Below, piece after piece: positions 29,135-41,880 of a stretch of DNA of 64,000 nucleotides. The notes under the pieces were generated by a model that was not told where the DNA came from, did no database searches, and saw nothing but the letters and a program-made list of their open reading frames with translations. The translations under genes and the position numbers were made by a program. This stretch comes from Epiperipatus broadwayi (Eukaryota > Onychophora > Udeonychophora > Euonychophora > Peripatidae): assembly GCA_028023455.1 (NCBI GenBank), contig JAQFVV010013312.1, positions 1-64,000 on the forward strand, given 5' to 3'. Each line of letters starts with the position of its first letter. Position 1 is the stretch's first letter.

Positions 29135-31917
29135 TTTTACTAGCTCAGATTATATTATTAATTTAGGATGGCAATTCACTCATCCTTGCATGAAATAGAT
29201 GATGGGATGGTGGTTATAATAATACTAAGAAATCACTAAATACTATGAAATCAATATTTATTTATGGCCTTTAAACATTTAAACAGCTCATTAATTAAAA
29301 CGTGATGATGATGATGATGATGACAATGACAACGATAATGGTTTCAACCACAACTTTAGGACTAAGCCTAATCATAAACCTAATTTTTATAAAGAAATTC
29401 ATAACTATTGCTTAATTTTAGTATATCTAATTGGAACTTAAATAGCTAATATTCACCTTGATGATGAATGATCACACTTAATAAAGACTACTCTTAATGA
29501 AATATATACACCTCGTTTAATAATACAAATTAACATTTATTAATGCCTTACTAATATCTACATGAAAATCTATAGATAAACATGAAAATTGATATGAATA
29601 ATAATAACAATAATAATTGATTATATTACAATCTTCAGATTAATTTCAAGTTCTTCCCCCTTTCCCGTCAAATGTAAATTGTATTAAATTGGGTGACCAA
29701 TTTGTTAAAATGTTCCATCCACAAGAAAAGTATTTCCTAAAAAAAAATATTCACTCATTGGCACACATACTTTATAATCTAACGTGTCAAGCAGAACGAT
29801 AAAAAATAAATGTGAGTAAAATTGGAAAGAGCAAGTTTTAGAAACAAGTTTTAAAGTATTTTTCTATCCCTCTCCTTTCTACACTCTGAAACCTATACTT
29901 TCTTAAGACAAAATAATTTAATATTTTAATACTGCTTATTCCTTCACATTCACACACAATTACATATATGCAACAAGTATTATATTATTATGTATGTGCA
30001 TGTTTTATCCCCATAATAACAAAATATCATTTAAAACAAAATAATAATAATAATAAAATTATATTACATATTAATAACATTTCATAACTTTAAGTTAATA
30101 GACAATCATATGTTTATCATTATTAAGAAATTCTGGGTTTCAATTGATCTTGTTTGTTTTAAAAGTTCTTTAAACAAAATTATACCACTCTGTTGCTAAA
30201 ATTTTACTAAGTCTCTGATATTATAAAGAAAATATACAAAGAAAAATTTATATTACCAGTTCTCTTCTTTGTAGTGACTTCTAATAATTCAAATTTATCT
30301 TGTTCATTGTCTATATTTTGCATCTACCATTTCCGTTTCTCTCTGGAACAATCTCTTTCTTGAGGTATATAATTGTTTGATGATGATGATCATATTGAGG
30401 TTATTTGCTTTAGTGAACAATTTGGAAATCATTATATTAACTTTTCTTCTCATCCTGTCAAGCATTATTCTTTTAGTGGATGAAGTACAGCAGTTGTTTT
30501 CACATTTATAAATTTTCTGGGTTTAAACTCAGTTACTGGAACAATTAATTGGACTTGATGATTTAATATTTATCAGTAGAGTACTCTTTTCCTGATCACC
30601 TTCAAATGTGAGTGAATACTTTCTTATTTCTATTTAAAAACATCTTATTTCTCTCAGTCAGTTGAAAAGTGTAGAATATTATTTTTCAGACAAGACATCT
30701 TTTCTTTCCTATATGATGTGCTAGTTGATGATGAGTCAGGTAGACAGACGAAAAATATATATTTTTCCTAGCCTGCTATCCTTATATTTTCAATATTCAA
30801 AGCTTGCTATTAAAAAAAATGATTTTTTTTTTAAAAAGTTATCTAGCAGAATTAAAAAATGTTTGTCTGCTTTAGTTTCAATAATTTAAAAAGTCTCTGT
30901 AACCATAATATAATATAATAGCTCAACTGATTTTCCAGACTGCTTTTATATCCAATTTTTATTTCTATTTTTGAACAATTTGTTTTTTAGCTGGAAAGTG
31001 CAATCTTTTTTAGGAACATTAAAAAAAATCACACACGTGGTTTCCAGACAAACTTTTGTCTTGATGGAAAAAAATAGACTTAATCCTTTTTTTTACACCC
31101 ATGTAACATCTCAAATTTTGAGCTTCTTTCTTTTGATCTTAAGATGAGACATTTTTAAAATTAGACTTCTCACATCGTCTCTAAGTTTTTTAACAGAAAA
31201 ACAATCCTTATAATACAAAAAAATTGTTGAGTAAGAAAAAAAACAATATAACAGATTTTCTTCCTTTTCTCTCAATATTTAATAAATGTAGATATATTTA
31301 TGTGATGTAACACACACACTCCATTATTCAAATCATGTATAAACTGACATTAAATAATCTAATTGCTAGCTTAGTAATTATAATCCTAATATTTAAAATT
31401 AATCCTTAGCTTTTAAATCCAAATTACAATTATAGAAAAGTAAAATAGAAACAAAATAAAATATTAGAATTGATCAAGCATAGGTTAGTTTTTAAAGAAA
31501 GTTAAAATGTTCAATATTTGAAATATAAAACAATTAAATAGCTTGCACATGCATTGCCTATATATGTGTAACTTTGCTTTTTAACAGAAAAATTAAATAT
31601 TGAATAGTTTAAATGTGTGTATTACCTTTCTATCAACACACAAACAATTAAAGTATATAACTGTGGCCCCACTCTCTTTCTGTCTTAAGCTTTTAAAACC
31701 TGATCTTATAGGGTTTAAACTTGGATGCCCTACAGCTTCCTTTTTATATAAAAATGTGATGATGATTTTTGTTTTACATTTTCTTACATGCACATTACTA
31801 TAAATTTAGCTAATGACTAAATTGTAATGGCACAATATATATACAGTAAAATTCACACAAATTTAAACTTATTTTATTAGAAGTACTTTCGATTATATAT
31901 CTTATAGTCTTTGTCAA
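29133..31917. other. Intron 3 sequence; no gene seen
   Basis: AT-rich non-coding sequence with a short (GAT)n at 29304-29327. Nothing else was recognised. The opposite-strand open frames at 31593-31803 overlap each other and show no family motif. Confidence 0.45.
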
Positions 31918-32070
31918 CTATATATATATATATTATATATATATATATATATATATTACCATTTAATATATATATATATTTGAATATTACATCAATTTTG
32001 GAAAGAATATAGATATCAAACTTAATTTATTACACACGCACACGTGTATATATATATATATATATATTGA
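31918..32070. repeat. Cluster of short (AT)n runs
   Basis: Three AT/TA runs (about 31918-31956, 31966-31979 and 32047-32068) separated by short unique sequence, about 170 bp from P4HA exon 3. Confidence 0.9.
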
Positions 32071-32241
32071 TTTGAATATTATATATTTATTGAGACAGAG
32101 AGAAAGTGATATTTTTAGAGGTATGCAAGTTTACTTTGCAAATTCAAATTCAATATTTACATTTTCACAAAATCATTTTTCAAAATAATTTAAAGTATAT
32201 ATTACCGTTTGTTATTAAGCCAAAAATATTTATCAACCTAC

Positions 32242-32415
32242 CTACAAGCTTCCTTTTCGATTTCATTTGAGGAAATATATCTCCTTTTATCATCTTCGAA
32301 ATTGACAAATTATACATTTCCATAATTTTGCTTATTGATTTCACAGATTCTTTTAAATCATCCTCAGTTGGAAATTCCATAGGTTTTCCAACTTTATTAG
32401 TTAACATCTTCAGTG
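32242..32415 (-). CDS. P4HA: P4HA exon 3: N-terminal domain, linker to substrate-binding domain
   Basis: A 174-nt exon encoding residues 112-169. The acceptor ACATTTAG ends at 32416 and the donor is GTAG|GTAGGT with its GT at 32241-32240. An overlapping second GTAGGT four bases upstream would leave phase 0 and cannot join exon 4, so the downstream donor is chosen. The peptide E-F-P-T-E-D-D-L-K-E, then Y-N-L-S-I-S-K-M-I-K-G-D-I, matches the conserved P4HA segment (F-P-[ST]-D-E-D-L .. L-R-L-Q-D-T-Y-x-L-D .. G-x-L). The usual L-Q-D-T-Y is here I-M-E-M-Y, which shows divergence. The N-L-S sequon at 147-149 suits an ER-lumen glycoprotein. The peptide after it (Q-M-K-S-K-R-K-L) is basic, unlike the usual linker. 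Confidence 0.88.
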
Positions 32416-35202
32416 CTAAATGTTATAATAACAAAATAAAATATTAAAAATAAAATAATTTACTATATATTACTTATATTATAAAGGTTATTTTATGTTT
32501 CATATTATATTTAAATATTTTTTACTAGTTTAAACAATACATTCACATGGCTTAAACAATTGTTTATGTAAGTTTATAAATAGCTTGATTTAAAAGAGAA
32601 TTTGCAATAATACTATTTTTTAGTTAGCCAACATCATTACGACAAAATTTATCTTCAAATATTAAAAAAGGTTGTAGTTAAGAAACAAAATATTTTATAA
32701 GATAACGTAGGCTTTAAAAAAATGCTTTTTAATAAGGCTTAAAATATGCACTTGTTAATAATATGTTTGATTCATTGAGGAATCGCTGTAGGTCAAATGT
32801 ATTTTTCATATTTCTCTAAAAAAATGAATGATAAATTATTTAGCTCGAAATTATTCAATTTACAATTGATGAAGAGGAAACATTTTTTTTTATTGTTTTA
32901 CTTTTTAAATAACAAGAAATAGAAATGCATTTATTCAACAATAAAAAAAACTAGATGGGGTTTGACTATGTAAAGATATTGTCCAAACGACTTGCAAAAT
33001 AAAACAACTTTTAAATAAATATTTGGCCTACATTTAATCTTAGATCGTAATAGAAGGAAGTTAATTTATATTTATCATTTTCAAATAATCTCATTTTATT
33101 AGTTGAGCCACTTTTCAATAGCAACAACAACAAAAAAAAATAGAATTATTTATAATTTTATTTTGCAGTGATCTAGTTTATGATCACTTTATTAGAAATT
33201 TAAAACATCCTAGAACAATTTACAAACAACTATTTAAAAATAACACATGAGACAATAGTACATCATCAAATATTGCTTGCAGTGTCTTATTAGTGTATTT
33301 AGCAGTTTGTAATCATTTATCATCTTTAGTCTCAAACATTTTTTTTTTTTGTTAAAGACTTACAACATTGATTTTCAGAGAAGTTCAGGATTTTCCATTG
33401 TTTTATAGTTTTTCATATATGGATTTTTCCCATACAATTTTTGCCTTATTACTTCAAAACATTCAGTTACAGATTCTGGGTTAATGTTTGAAATTAAATT
33501 AATATAAAAAATGCTTGCAAATTGAATAAGAGCTGTTTTTTAGTTCAATTCAGTGAATTTTACTTCTTGATGTAGTTTTTGATAATAAACAAAAATATTT
33601 TTTAAACAAAAATATTTTTTATTACAGTATCATTTTATAAGATGAACTTTTTATTTTTGTGATTAAGAGTTTGAGATATTTCAAATTCGATATTGCAAAT
33701 ATTTTAAATAATTTATCCAAAATTTAAAAACATAAATATGTATTTGTTTCTACTATAAAATTAAGCTGAATTATAATATATTCTTAGACTATTTGTAACA
33801 ATTTACTATGTTATATGTCATTATAATATATCATACCATATAGTAAACTTCAGAACACAAACTTTGGCTTAAGATAAACTCATCAAATTTTGAAACATCT
33901 TAATAATAATGTTTTTCAATATTTTTATTCTAAATAAAAATAATTTTTATGTTTTAATTTTAAACAATAAATTATTAAATTTATAAGAATATAGTAGCTT
34001 TTTAACTAAATCAGGTTTACAGGCTCCACCTTTACATTCCCCCCTCCCTTTTTTAAAAATCTGTCATGATTTTCATTCGTGTGTTAAATATTTGTAAAAA
34101 ATCATCATTAGTAATGTTTGATCCATTTCTTTTAATATATGTACAATGATATTAGACATGGGAGAGAGAAATATGAATAACTTTATGTATGTTTGTTTTT
34201 AAGTAAACAAACCAATATATTAATCATTAACTGAGGTTTAATGTTGATATCTGGCTAGAGAAAATCTCTAGTTCAGTAGATGATTGGTGATAATCATTAC
34301 TGTAGTTATCTGAAGTGGATGGTTTCAAATTTATAGAAGGAATGAGTTTGACACATGTAAATCAATTTGTAACAATTTTGATAGAATGTATCTTAATAGC
34401 AAAGAAAGAAGAATTTATTGCACTTTACTTTAGTCCTCAATATACAGTTGTTATTTTATTTATTTTTTTAAAATCTAAAAAATAATTATCTCATTTTCTC
34501 AATTTCACAAACATTCAAGTTAAAAAAAAACTGGAGAATTTTCTACCTGTTTTTCACTGATAATGAATTTGGGATTTTTCTTGATAATTATTATTTAATC
34601 ATAAATTTGAGTAAAAATCAAAACAAAAACATTACCTGAATCATTGTTTGACAAGAAAATCACAATATTTTGCATTCTGTAAAATAAAATATCAATACTA
34701 TGATTTTTTTCATCTTCCTTTTAGTCATTTCATATTCACAATTTTACATTAATCGATAAGGAGTACAGATACTAGTTTCATGAAACTACATCTAAATTGT
34801 AACAATTACCAATACACATTCATGCTTGATACCTGTTTTTATTTCAAATGCCTGAGATATATTGCTATTAGTGGTAATACTTTTGTGTGCTGTCATGGGT
34901 GAAAGTGACAAGGATGATGTTGGAACAAGAGAATAATATCAAGCATTGTGACAAAATTGTTTTAATCTATATTAACAAATGTCAATCACTTTGAACAAAG
35001 CAACAAATTTATTTATTATTCATCCAGTTTTTGCAGTTATTTTTCCCATTGTATCCCCTTCCCCATGAAATTTAAATTTATGTCTATATTGTTTTTTTGA
35101 TATGAATCTTTTGCAAAGAAACTAACCTATTAACTAAAATTATTTAAAATCTTTATTCTGTAATTAATAACAATAACATTAATATTTTCCTTTTCATATA
35201 TA
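32416..35202. other. Intron 2 sequence; no gene seen
   Basis: AT-rich sequence with poly-A/T runs and a short duplicated AAAAATATTTTTTA motif near 33590-33620. No coding or element signal was recognised. Confidence 0.45.
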
Positions 35203-35515
<313 letters not shown>

Positions 35516-35633
35516 AAATATTTATAGGTTGTTAAAATCAGATATAATTTTATCACCTGCAAATGTAATAATTTATGCTATGTATTCACTTTGAATATGC
35601 AGGTTTATCATTTTTAAGATTATATATATATAC

Positions 35634-36223
35634 ATTATTATTTTTGGGGTTAAACTATGTGTTATTTTTCATTACATTCCAATATTTTGACAAATTAGCA
35701 CCTGCCATTATCAAGGTTAACTTTTGAAAGAAAAAAATGTTATATCTCAAACAGTAACGTGACTGAGTGTAAGATGAGAAATGAGATTCAACTTGAAGTA
35801 GTTTAGCATTCAAAATATGAGGCTTATCAAAAATTTTAATTCCTGCAGATTTTTTGAATGATTTAAAAACCATGAGAAAGTCAATTGAAATATTAAAAAG
35901 ACCTACTGGTTTAAATAAGGCTGACAAAGCAGAATGCAGTCCAGATTGTGGAAACCTCTCATTTTATCTCTATCTTCTAATATTAACTTAAAATAGATAA
36001 AAAACAAAGGGAAATAAACAATTTAATAAACCTCATATTTTGAATGCTGAACTACTTCAAGTTGAATCTGATTTCTCATCTCACACTCAGTCACATTACT
36101 GTTTAAGATCTAATGATTTTTTCTTTCAAAAGCTAATTTTGACAATGACGAATGGTGGTTTGTCAAAATATCGCGGTCTGTAATGAAAAATAACACATGG
36201 TTTAACACAAAAAATAATAATTT
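35634..36223. repeat. Long inverted repeat, ~190-bp arms, ~208-bp loop
   Basis: The left arm, 35634-35822 (GTTAAACTATGTGTTATTTT, then AAACAGTAACGTGACTGAGT and TAGCATTCAAAATATGAGG), is the reverse complement of the right arm, 36031-36223 (CCTCATATTTTGAATGCTGA, then ACTCAGTCACATTACTGTTT and AATAACACATGGTTTAAC). Mismatches and small indels are scattered. It looks like two copies of a ~190-bp dispersed repeat in opposite orientation. The open frame at 35655-35927 reads through an arm into the loop and has no known motif. In intron 2 the transcript could fold into a long hairpin. Confidence 0.8.
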
Positions 36224-37566
36224 ACCTATATCACACAACAGTGAAAACATTATATATATATATATTATTTCATTAGGGCACATATCTTTGCCTGAGATTG
36301 TGGGAATATAGCGCTAACAGATTTATTTAATTTTTTGTTTTATTTATTATTCAAAGATAATCAAACTATTTTCAATAATTGTTTCAAATATCATCAATAA
36401 AATGCAATGCATTATAAAATATATTAATCTTATTTTCAAAACAATTAAATCTAAAAAAAATAATAATTTAATAAAATTCTATATTTGTTCCTCAATACTG
36501 AATTTAATATTATAATAAATAATATTGAATCCCCCAAAATTATTTTTTATTTATTTTTGTAAACATCAAACTCATGTACATGTCTTAAAATTATCATCCA
36601 TCCACAATAACGATTAATAATTTATGTCTAATAACATATAAGCATGTTAAAAGTGATATGACATATTCAATAACCCCACTTTCTTTAATTATACAAACAT
36701 ATCATTATAAGCAGAATAAATAGGATCTTTAAATAATAAAAGCAAATCTTGAATAACATTAATTTTAGCAACAGAAAAATTATTCCTCTTTCATTGATAA
36801 AAGAACAAAGCAATAAATGTATTTATCAATAATGGGTGTAATGGTTGAATTTTTATCTAGGATGTTAAACTAAAAAAAAATATCTGTAATCAGAATGTGA
36901 CAAAGATTATATTAAATTGAAATATTGTATAAGATATAGAATCATAAAAGTTTGACCATATATTCTATTTATTAATTTTTCACATTCATATTTTTCTGTT
37001 TCTTTTGTTAATAATTTTAATTTGGTAACTTAAATTAATATGAATTGTGATCACTCTTGAGATTTTGGGTTTTCAATCATCTTTTTGAACTAACACAGAA
37101 TGTCTGGATGTCATCTATTTGCATACCTACTTTCCTAGCCTTTAATTGCAAACGCAGCCATTCTAATTCGGTCTTTAATTTATTTATTTTTATTTATATT
37201 TGACACAATTACATTTTTGAGAGAGGCAGTGACAATAATATCATAACATAAAAATATTTTACAGATTTTCCTGTATGTGGCAATATACATATGTCACTTT
37301 AAATATGGATATAGAATAGACAATTCGTATTCTAATTTAGTTAATGTTTGGCGACCTATTGAAAGATCTTCATGACTCCTACAAAAATGGAGTGGCCATA
37401 ATATAAATCATTGGTATTAAATAAATAAAAATACTTCTTTGTAACAAGCCATTAGCATAAGCATGTTAATAGACTGCCATTGATAAAATCTATAGCTTAA
37501 AATTTTATTGTTAGAAGTTTACAAAAAAAAAATAATAATAATAATTTGTCATTCAATTTGTATATA
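36224..37566. other. Intron 2 sequence; no gene seen
   Basis: AT-rich sequence with a short (TA)n near 36251. Nothing else was recognised. Confidence 0.45.
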
Positions 37567-37828
<262 letters not shown>

Positions 37829-38212
37829 TAGAAGATGAAGACATTTCTCTCTCACAGATTCCCATGCAACTACGGTATATAATAATCAAGTTATTTAGTT
37901 AATATTATGATTTACAATGATACATTTGGAAGCACAATAATATTGGTGTGATTTACTTGTATGTGTGGATAAATATTTTTTATTTTATGTATTTTTTAAC
38001 AAATAAGATGTCTTATATTTGGATCTTTATAATTATAATTATTTTTCTGTAGACATCTCAGCAACCTAAGGGTGTGTAAGATTTAGTTATATTCCTATAG
38101 AAGGTCTAAATAGATTACGTTACTCTTTCATTCACTTGTGATATTTACTTTGAAGAAACTTATACTGTTATTGTTTTATAGGAATAGTTCCGATAATGTA
38201 TTTAGGAGTTAT

Positions 38213-38505
38213 TATTATCAACCATTATCAATCCACTGTAGGATGAAGGTCTCTCCAAGTTTAATCCATCTTCTTCGATCTTTATCTTCTTTTCTCCACA
38301 ACATCCATGCACACTTTCTTATTTCATCCATCCATCTCACATGCAGTCTCTTTCTGGGTCTTTTACAATCTCTTGGAATCCAGTTTAAACTTTCAATTGT
38401 CCATCTATTATCATCTCTTCTAGCAATATGTCCAGCCCAACTCCACTTCAATATTTTAATTTTTTCAATGAGGTCAGTAACACCTGTTTGTTCTCTTACC
38501 CATAC
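38213..38505 (-). mobile_element. 5'-truncated RTE-type LINE insertion with 13-bp target-site duplication
   Basis: The minus strand encodes the C-terminus of an RTE-type ORF2: W-V-R-E-Q-T-G-V-T-D-L-I, then L-K-W-S-W-A-G-H-I-A-R-R, N-R-W-T-I-E-S-L-N-W-I-P-R and G-E-T-F-I-L-Q-W-I-D-N-G stop. This is the usual end of such proteins in many invertebrates. The piece is open throughout. ATTTAGGAGTTAT occurs exactly at 38200-38212 and 38506-38518, flanking the insertion, as expected for target-primed integration. The 3' end on the minus strand finishes GATAATGGTTGATAATA, like the short microsatellite tails of RTE elements. Plus-strand open frames here are shadows. Confidence 0.88.
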
Positions 38506-39227
38506 ATTTAGGAGTTATACATAAATGTATATTTAAAATTAGCAACAAATAGAAGTACTTATATCGTAGAATTGCTGTTATATAAAGTTTATGAAAATAT
38601 AAAGTACTATCAATTTTTTAAATATATTTAGTTAAACTTTTCACACTTAGATATTTTGTCAATAAAGACCGGTTGGAATTTTAATAAAATCTAGTAGCAT
38701 ACTATAAATATTTTTTTTCTTACAATTAGACTAAGTAATTCGTACTTAGAATTTAATGCCAATATGTTTTGTTCATTTTTACAAAATTTAATATACCCCC
38801 CCCTCTCTAATAGAAAAAACAACAACATGTTCTTATGCCAATTCATTTCAGAAGCAAAAATAAGGTTGGGGAGAAAATATTTTTAATGCGGTTGTTTAAT
38901 TATTGGGTAATGAATATATAACATTAATAATAAAACTGCTATTTTTATATCTATGGTAAACAAACTTTACAGATTTTTTTTAAATTCACAAATTTTTCAA
39001 CTTTATACTTATTTCATTTACTTAAGTCAAAATAAGAATAGCATTTTGACCTGTGTAGACGCACATAAACATATGAATATTGTAAAGGTTTATTTAGAGT
39101 ATGTATTTGAACATGAAGCTTTTTTTATATTACATATTTTACGTGCACACTTATGGAATATATTTTCTTAAAATATAACAAATCCATATAAAATTTTATT
39201 TATATTTTACTTTATTTAAAAGTAAGA

Positions 39228-39925
39228 ATGTAGGTCAAAGGTAAATGTTAAAAAGACTATAATAATGTTCAATGGATTTTCTCAAAAGATGAAAATAAAG
39301 ATTCATTATGATGAGTTAGAAGAAGTTAACAACTATAAATAACTTGACCATAGTATTACTAAAGATTAAAACATAATGTATGAAAGTAATCATACAATTA
39401 AACTTGATTGGAGTGCTTTTGGGAGAAATAACTTTATACTAAAAGTAAATATGTCTATGTGCTTGACAATAAATGTTTTTAATAGATGTATTTTACCAGC
39501 TCTTACTTATTGGATCTGAGACTTGAACATTTAATAGAAGAGCAATACAGAGACTTCAGATCCTCAAAGAAGTATTGAGATATGTATGTTCAGAGTAACA
39601 AGAAGTGATCAAAATTACAATATATGGGTAAGAGAAGGAGCAAATGTTACTGACATAATTAAAAAAAATAAAAGTCTGAAGTGGAGTTGGGCTGCACATA
39701 TTGCTAGAAGATATGATAATAGATGGACAATTGAAATCTTAAACTGGTTCCAAGAGATTGTAAATGACACAGAAAGAGACAACATATGAGATGAATGGAT
39801 TAAATAAGAAAGGGTGCAGTGAAAGAGTGATGTGGAAAAGAGAGGGTAGAGATCAAAAAGATGGAGTGAATTTGAGAGAGACCTTCATCTTGTATTGGAT
39901 TGATAATGGTTGAGAATGATGATGA
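39228..39925 (+). mobile_element. Decayed RTE-type LINE fragment (reverse transcriptase C-terminus)
   Basis: Broken frames read K-T-I-I-M-F-N-G-F-S-Q-K, then R-C-I-L-P-A-L-T-Y near 39500 (like V-L-P-A-L-T-Y-G-S-E-T-W). They end in W-V-R-E-G-A-N-V-T-D-I-I, L-K-W-S-W-A-A-H-I-A-R-R, N-R-W-T-I-E-I-L-N-W-F (39586-39789) and a TTGATAATGG tail with (GAT)n at 39905-39930. Several stops and frameshifts are present. It is related to the fragment at 38213-38505 but in opposite orientation and more decayed. Confidence 0.75.
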
Positions 39926-40290
39926 TATTTTATTTGGCTAAATTCGAATTCAGTCATTGCATATATAGTCCATATTCATTTATTTTGAATGTGATTTGGA
40001 TACAATAAAAGATACAGTTTCTCATACTCTCCATATTTCTTATATCTCATTGCTCCCACACTGTTACATATATATATATGAAAAACAAAAAACAAGTTAA
40101 AAACTTGCTACCACTTGTATTTATGTCATATATATATATATGTAGTTTTAGTGAATTTTCTCTTAGAAGGCCTATTTATTAATATACAAAACCATGATCA
40201 TGAAACAATTTTAGAAAAATTTGTTATTTTGTCAGTATTTTATACTATATGACAATTTTTACATAAATAAGAAAGACAACATAATGGTTT

Positions 40291-40376
40291 AAAAAGAAAT
40301 AACCATCAAGTGATATATATATATATCTTGAATAAAAAGAAATAACCATCAAGTGATATATATATATATCTTGAAT
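40291..40376 (+). repeat. Exact 43-bp tandem duplication
   Basis: AAAAAGAAATAACCATCAAG followed by a short (TA)n and CTTGAAT occurs twice without a difference, at 40291-40333 and 40334-40376. The lack of divergence suggests a recent slippage or unequal-exchange event. Confidence 0.9.
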
Positions 40377-40724
40377 GTGTGGAATTATCTGTTTAAATCA
40401 ACTTAATTAGAAAGCACTTAAGATAGAACAACTGATCCAGGCCAAGAGTCAAAGTGAACTTAAAGATATGCATATAACAAACATTGGAATTTACTATAAT
40501 TTTCGATATGGTAATAGATTTAGCTATTTTATAGCATGAGAAAGACATGCTTATAAAGCCTTGATAGATTTTGCAGTTCATTGTCACACAAAATCAGTTA
40601 TGCATAATTATTGATATATATATATATATTTATTATTGCTATACAGAAAATTGTACAATTAATTATATTTATCATGTAATATTTTATCTAATATTAAACA
40701 TATTATTCTTTATTAAGTACTTAC

Positions 40725-40873
40725 CTTTACTTTCGGTTGAATTCATCATATCTAAATATGGCTTGAAATCATTAACGTAAGTTTTAATTAAGTGATAAGC
40801 GTTTATAGGATTACTTAAAGATATTTGATATTCTTTAGCATCATTGCTAGAAGAAGTAAGATTTTTAAGTTTC
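40725..40873 (-). CDS. P4HA: P4HA exon 2: N-terminal dimerisation region
   Basis: A 149-nt exon encoding residues 62-111. The acceptor is TTTATTTTTAG ending at 40874, with a branch-point-like AACTAAT further upstream. The donor AAAG|GTAAGT has its GT at 40724-40723 and is close to consensus. Exon 1 ends with GC and this exon starts with G, giving a split Ala codon in frame. The peptide S-N-P-I-N-A-Y-H-L-I-K matches the conserved P4HA segment [SH]-P-[IV]-N-A-[FY]-x-L-x-K-R-L. The arthropod form remembered has S-N-P-I-N-A-Y. The usual R-L-T-x-[DE]-W after it is replaced by T-Y-V-N-D-F. Sequons N-L-T (66-68) and N-S-T (106-108) fit secretion into the ER. An in-frame ATG at 40887 lies inside the intron and is not used. 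Confidence 0.9.
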
Positions 40874-41047
40874 CTAAAAATAAACATATATATATATATA
40901 TTAGTTTTTTAAACATTATTGCTGTATATATAAAAAGATTTTATTAACCAATAAATTTAATCATTTGCATTTTACATTTGACTTTCTTTTCATGATTTTT
41001 TTTTACTTCTATTTTTATAATACTTTTGGTTAATTATCTTTGTCTGT

Positions 41048-41093
41048 TTCTTTCTCTCTCTCCTACTCTCTCTCAATATCTCTCTCTCTCTCT
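41048..41093 (+). repeat. (CT)n-rich tract
   Basis: CT dinucleotides with a few interruptions, about 175 bp upstream (transcript sense) of exon 2. The sense strand reads purine-rich (AG)n. Confidence 0.85.
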
Positions 41094-41285
41094 AAACAAA
41101 TCACACCAATTTCAGAATTAATGAAACTTGCTGAAATTAAAATTAAATATTCACCACAACCAATACGTCTATATCAGGATAGATTTGTTTAGCACAAAGT
41201 CCCAGAAACAAAAAAAATATATACTAATTTAATATCTTGTAATTCAAAGTAACATTCCAGTTACAAACTTTAATATCAATTTTTT

Positions 41286-41880
41286 TACAGTACAGGTTTT
41301 TTCATACTTGGACGTATATATGTAATATATAGAGCGTTTGAACTCAAACATTCACACGACCCTCAACCATCCATACTATCGCATACCTCTGATACACTTG
41401 ATCATATACATGTTGAAAAGATTTATAATCACAAATATATGTATTTCATGCTAAAGCAGCACTCATCAGTTGGTCCATATTATCATCTCCACACATATAT
41501 ACAATCAAAGCTCAGCTTATGTTAAGATAGTCAATATTCATACTTTCTTGGACAGGCATCAAGCTACTCTACCCAATAACTCTTCAGCCGTCCATTTTCA
41601 TTGTAAATATGATGATGGAATGCTCAAAACCCACCTTAGTGCCAACCTTCTCAGCCTTTTCTGTTGACCACAAGTCACTCTGACCCTTCAAGTACAGGAC
41701 ATAACCCATTAACATACATATATGAGGAATGGGCTGACCCTAAAGCACTATATTTGAAATATGATTTTTATTCTACAGTACAGGCTTTTTCATACCTGCA
41801 CTTATATATGTAACATTTAGGGGGGTTGAACTCAGACTTTCACACAACCATCCATGCTATCTCATACCGCTGGTATAAGG
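41286..41880 (+). repeat. Dispersed repeat X, copy 4 (full, 488 bp) and copy 5 (truncated), tandem
   Basis: TACAGTACAGG, then TTTTTTCATACTTG, ATATATGTAA and TTTGAACTCAAACATTCACA starts at 41286, and its near copy starts again at 41774, giving a 488-bp period. The second unit stops near 41880. Read on the minus strand, TAGTATGGATGG (41367-41378) and AGTTCAAACGC (41334-41344) resemble RNA polymerase III A and B boxes. However, about 390 bp of the repeat lies upstream of them, so it is not a standard SINE head. The frame at 41470-41667 is within the repeat and shows no domain. Confidence 0.7.

Noticed and set aside
31593-31803. Overlapping opposite-strand frames
   Set aside because: Both are short, antisense to each other and without any family motif.
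32240-32247. Alternative exon 3 donor GTAGGT four bases upstream (GT at 32245)
   Set aside because: It would leave phase 0, whereas exon 4 needs one leading base; the downstream GTAGGT keeps the frame.
32200-32407. P4HA exon 3 starting at the internal ATG (32407) as a separate small gene
   Set aside because: The frame continues upstream to a splice acceptor and joins exon 2 in phase; the ATG is an internal Met.
38138-38524. 128-residue plus-strand frame
   Set aside because: It is the antisense shadow of the minus-strand RTE C-terminus, which has the recognisable motifs.
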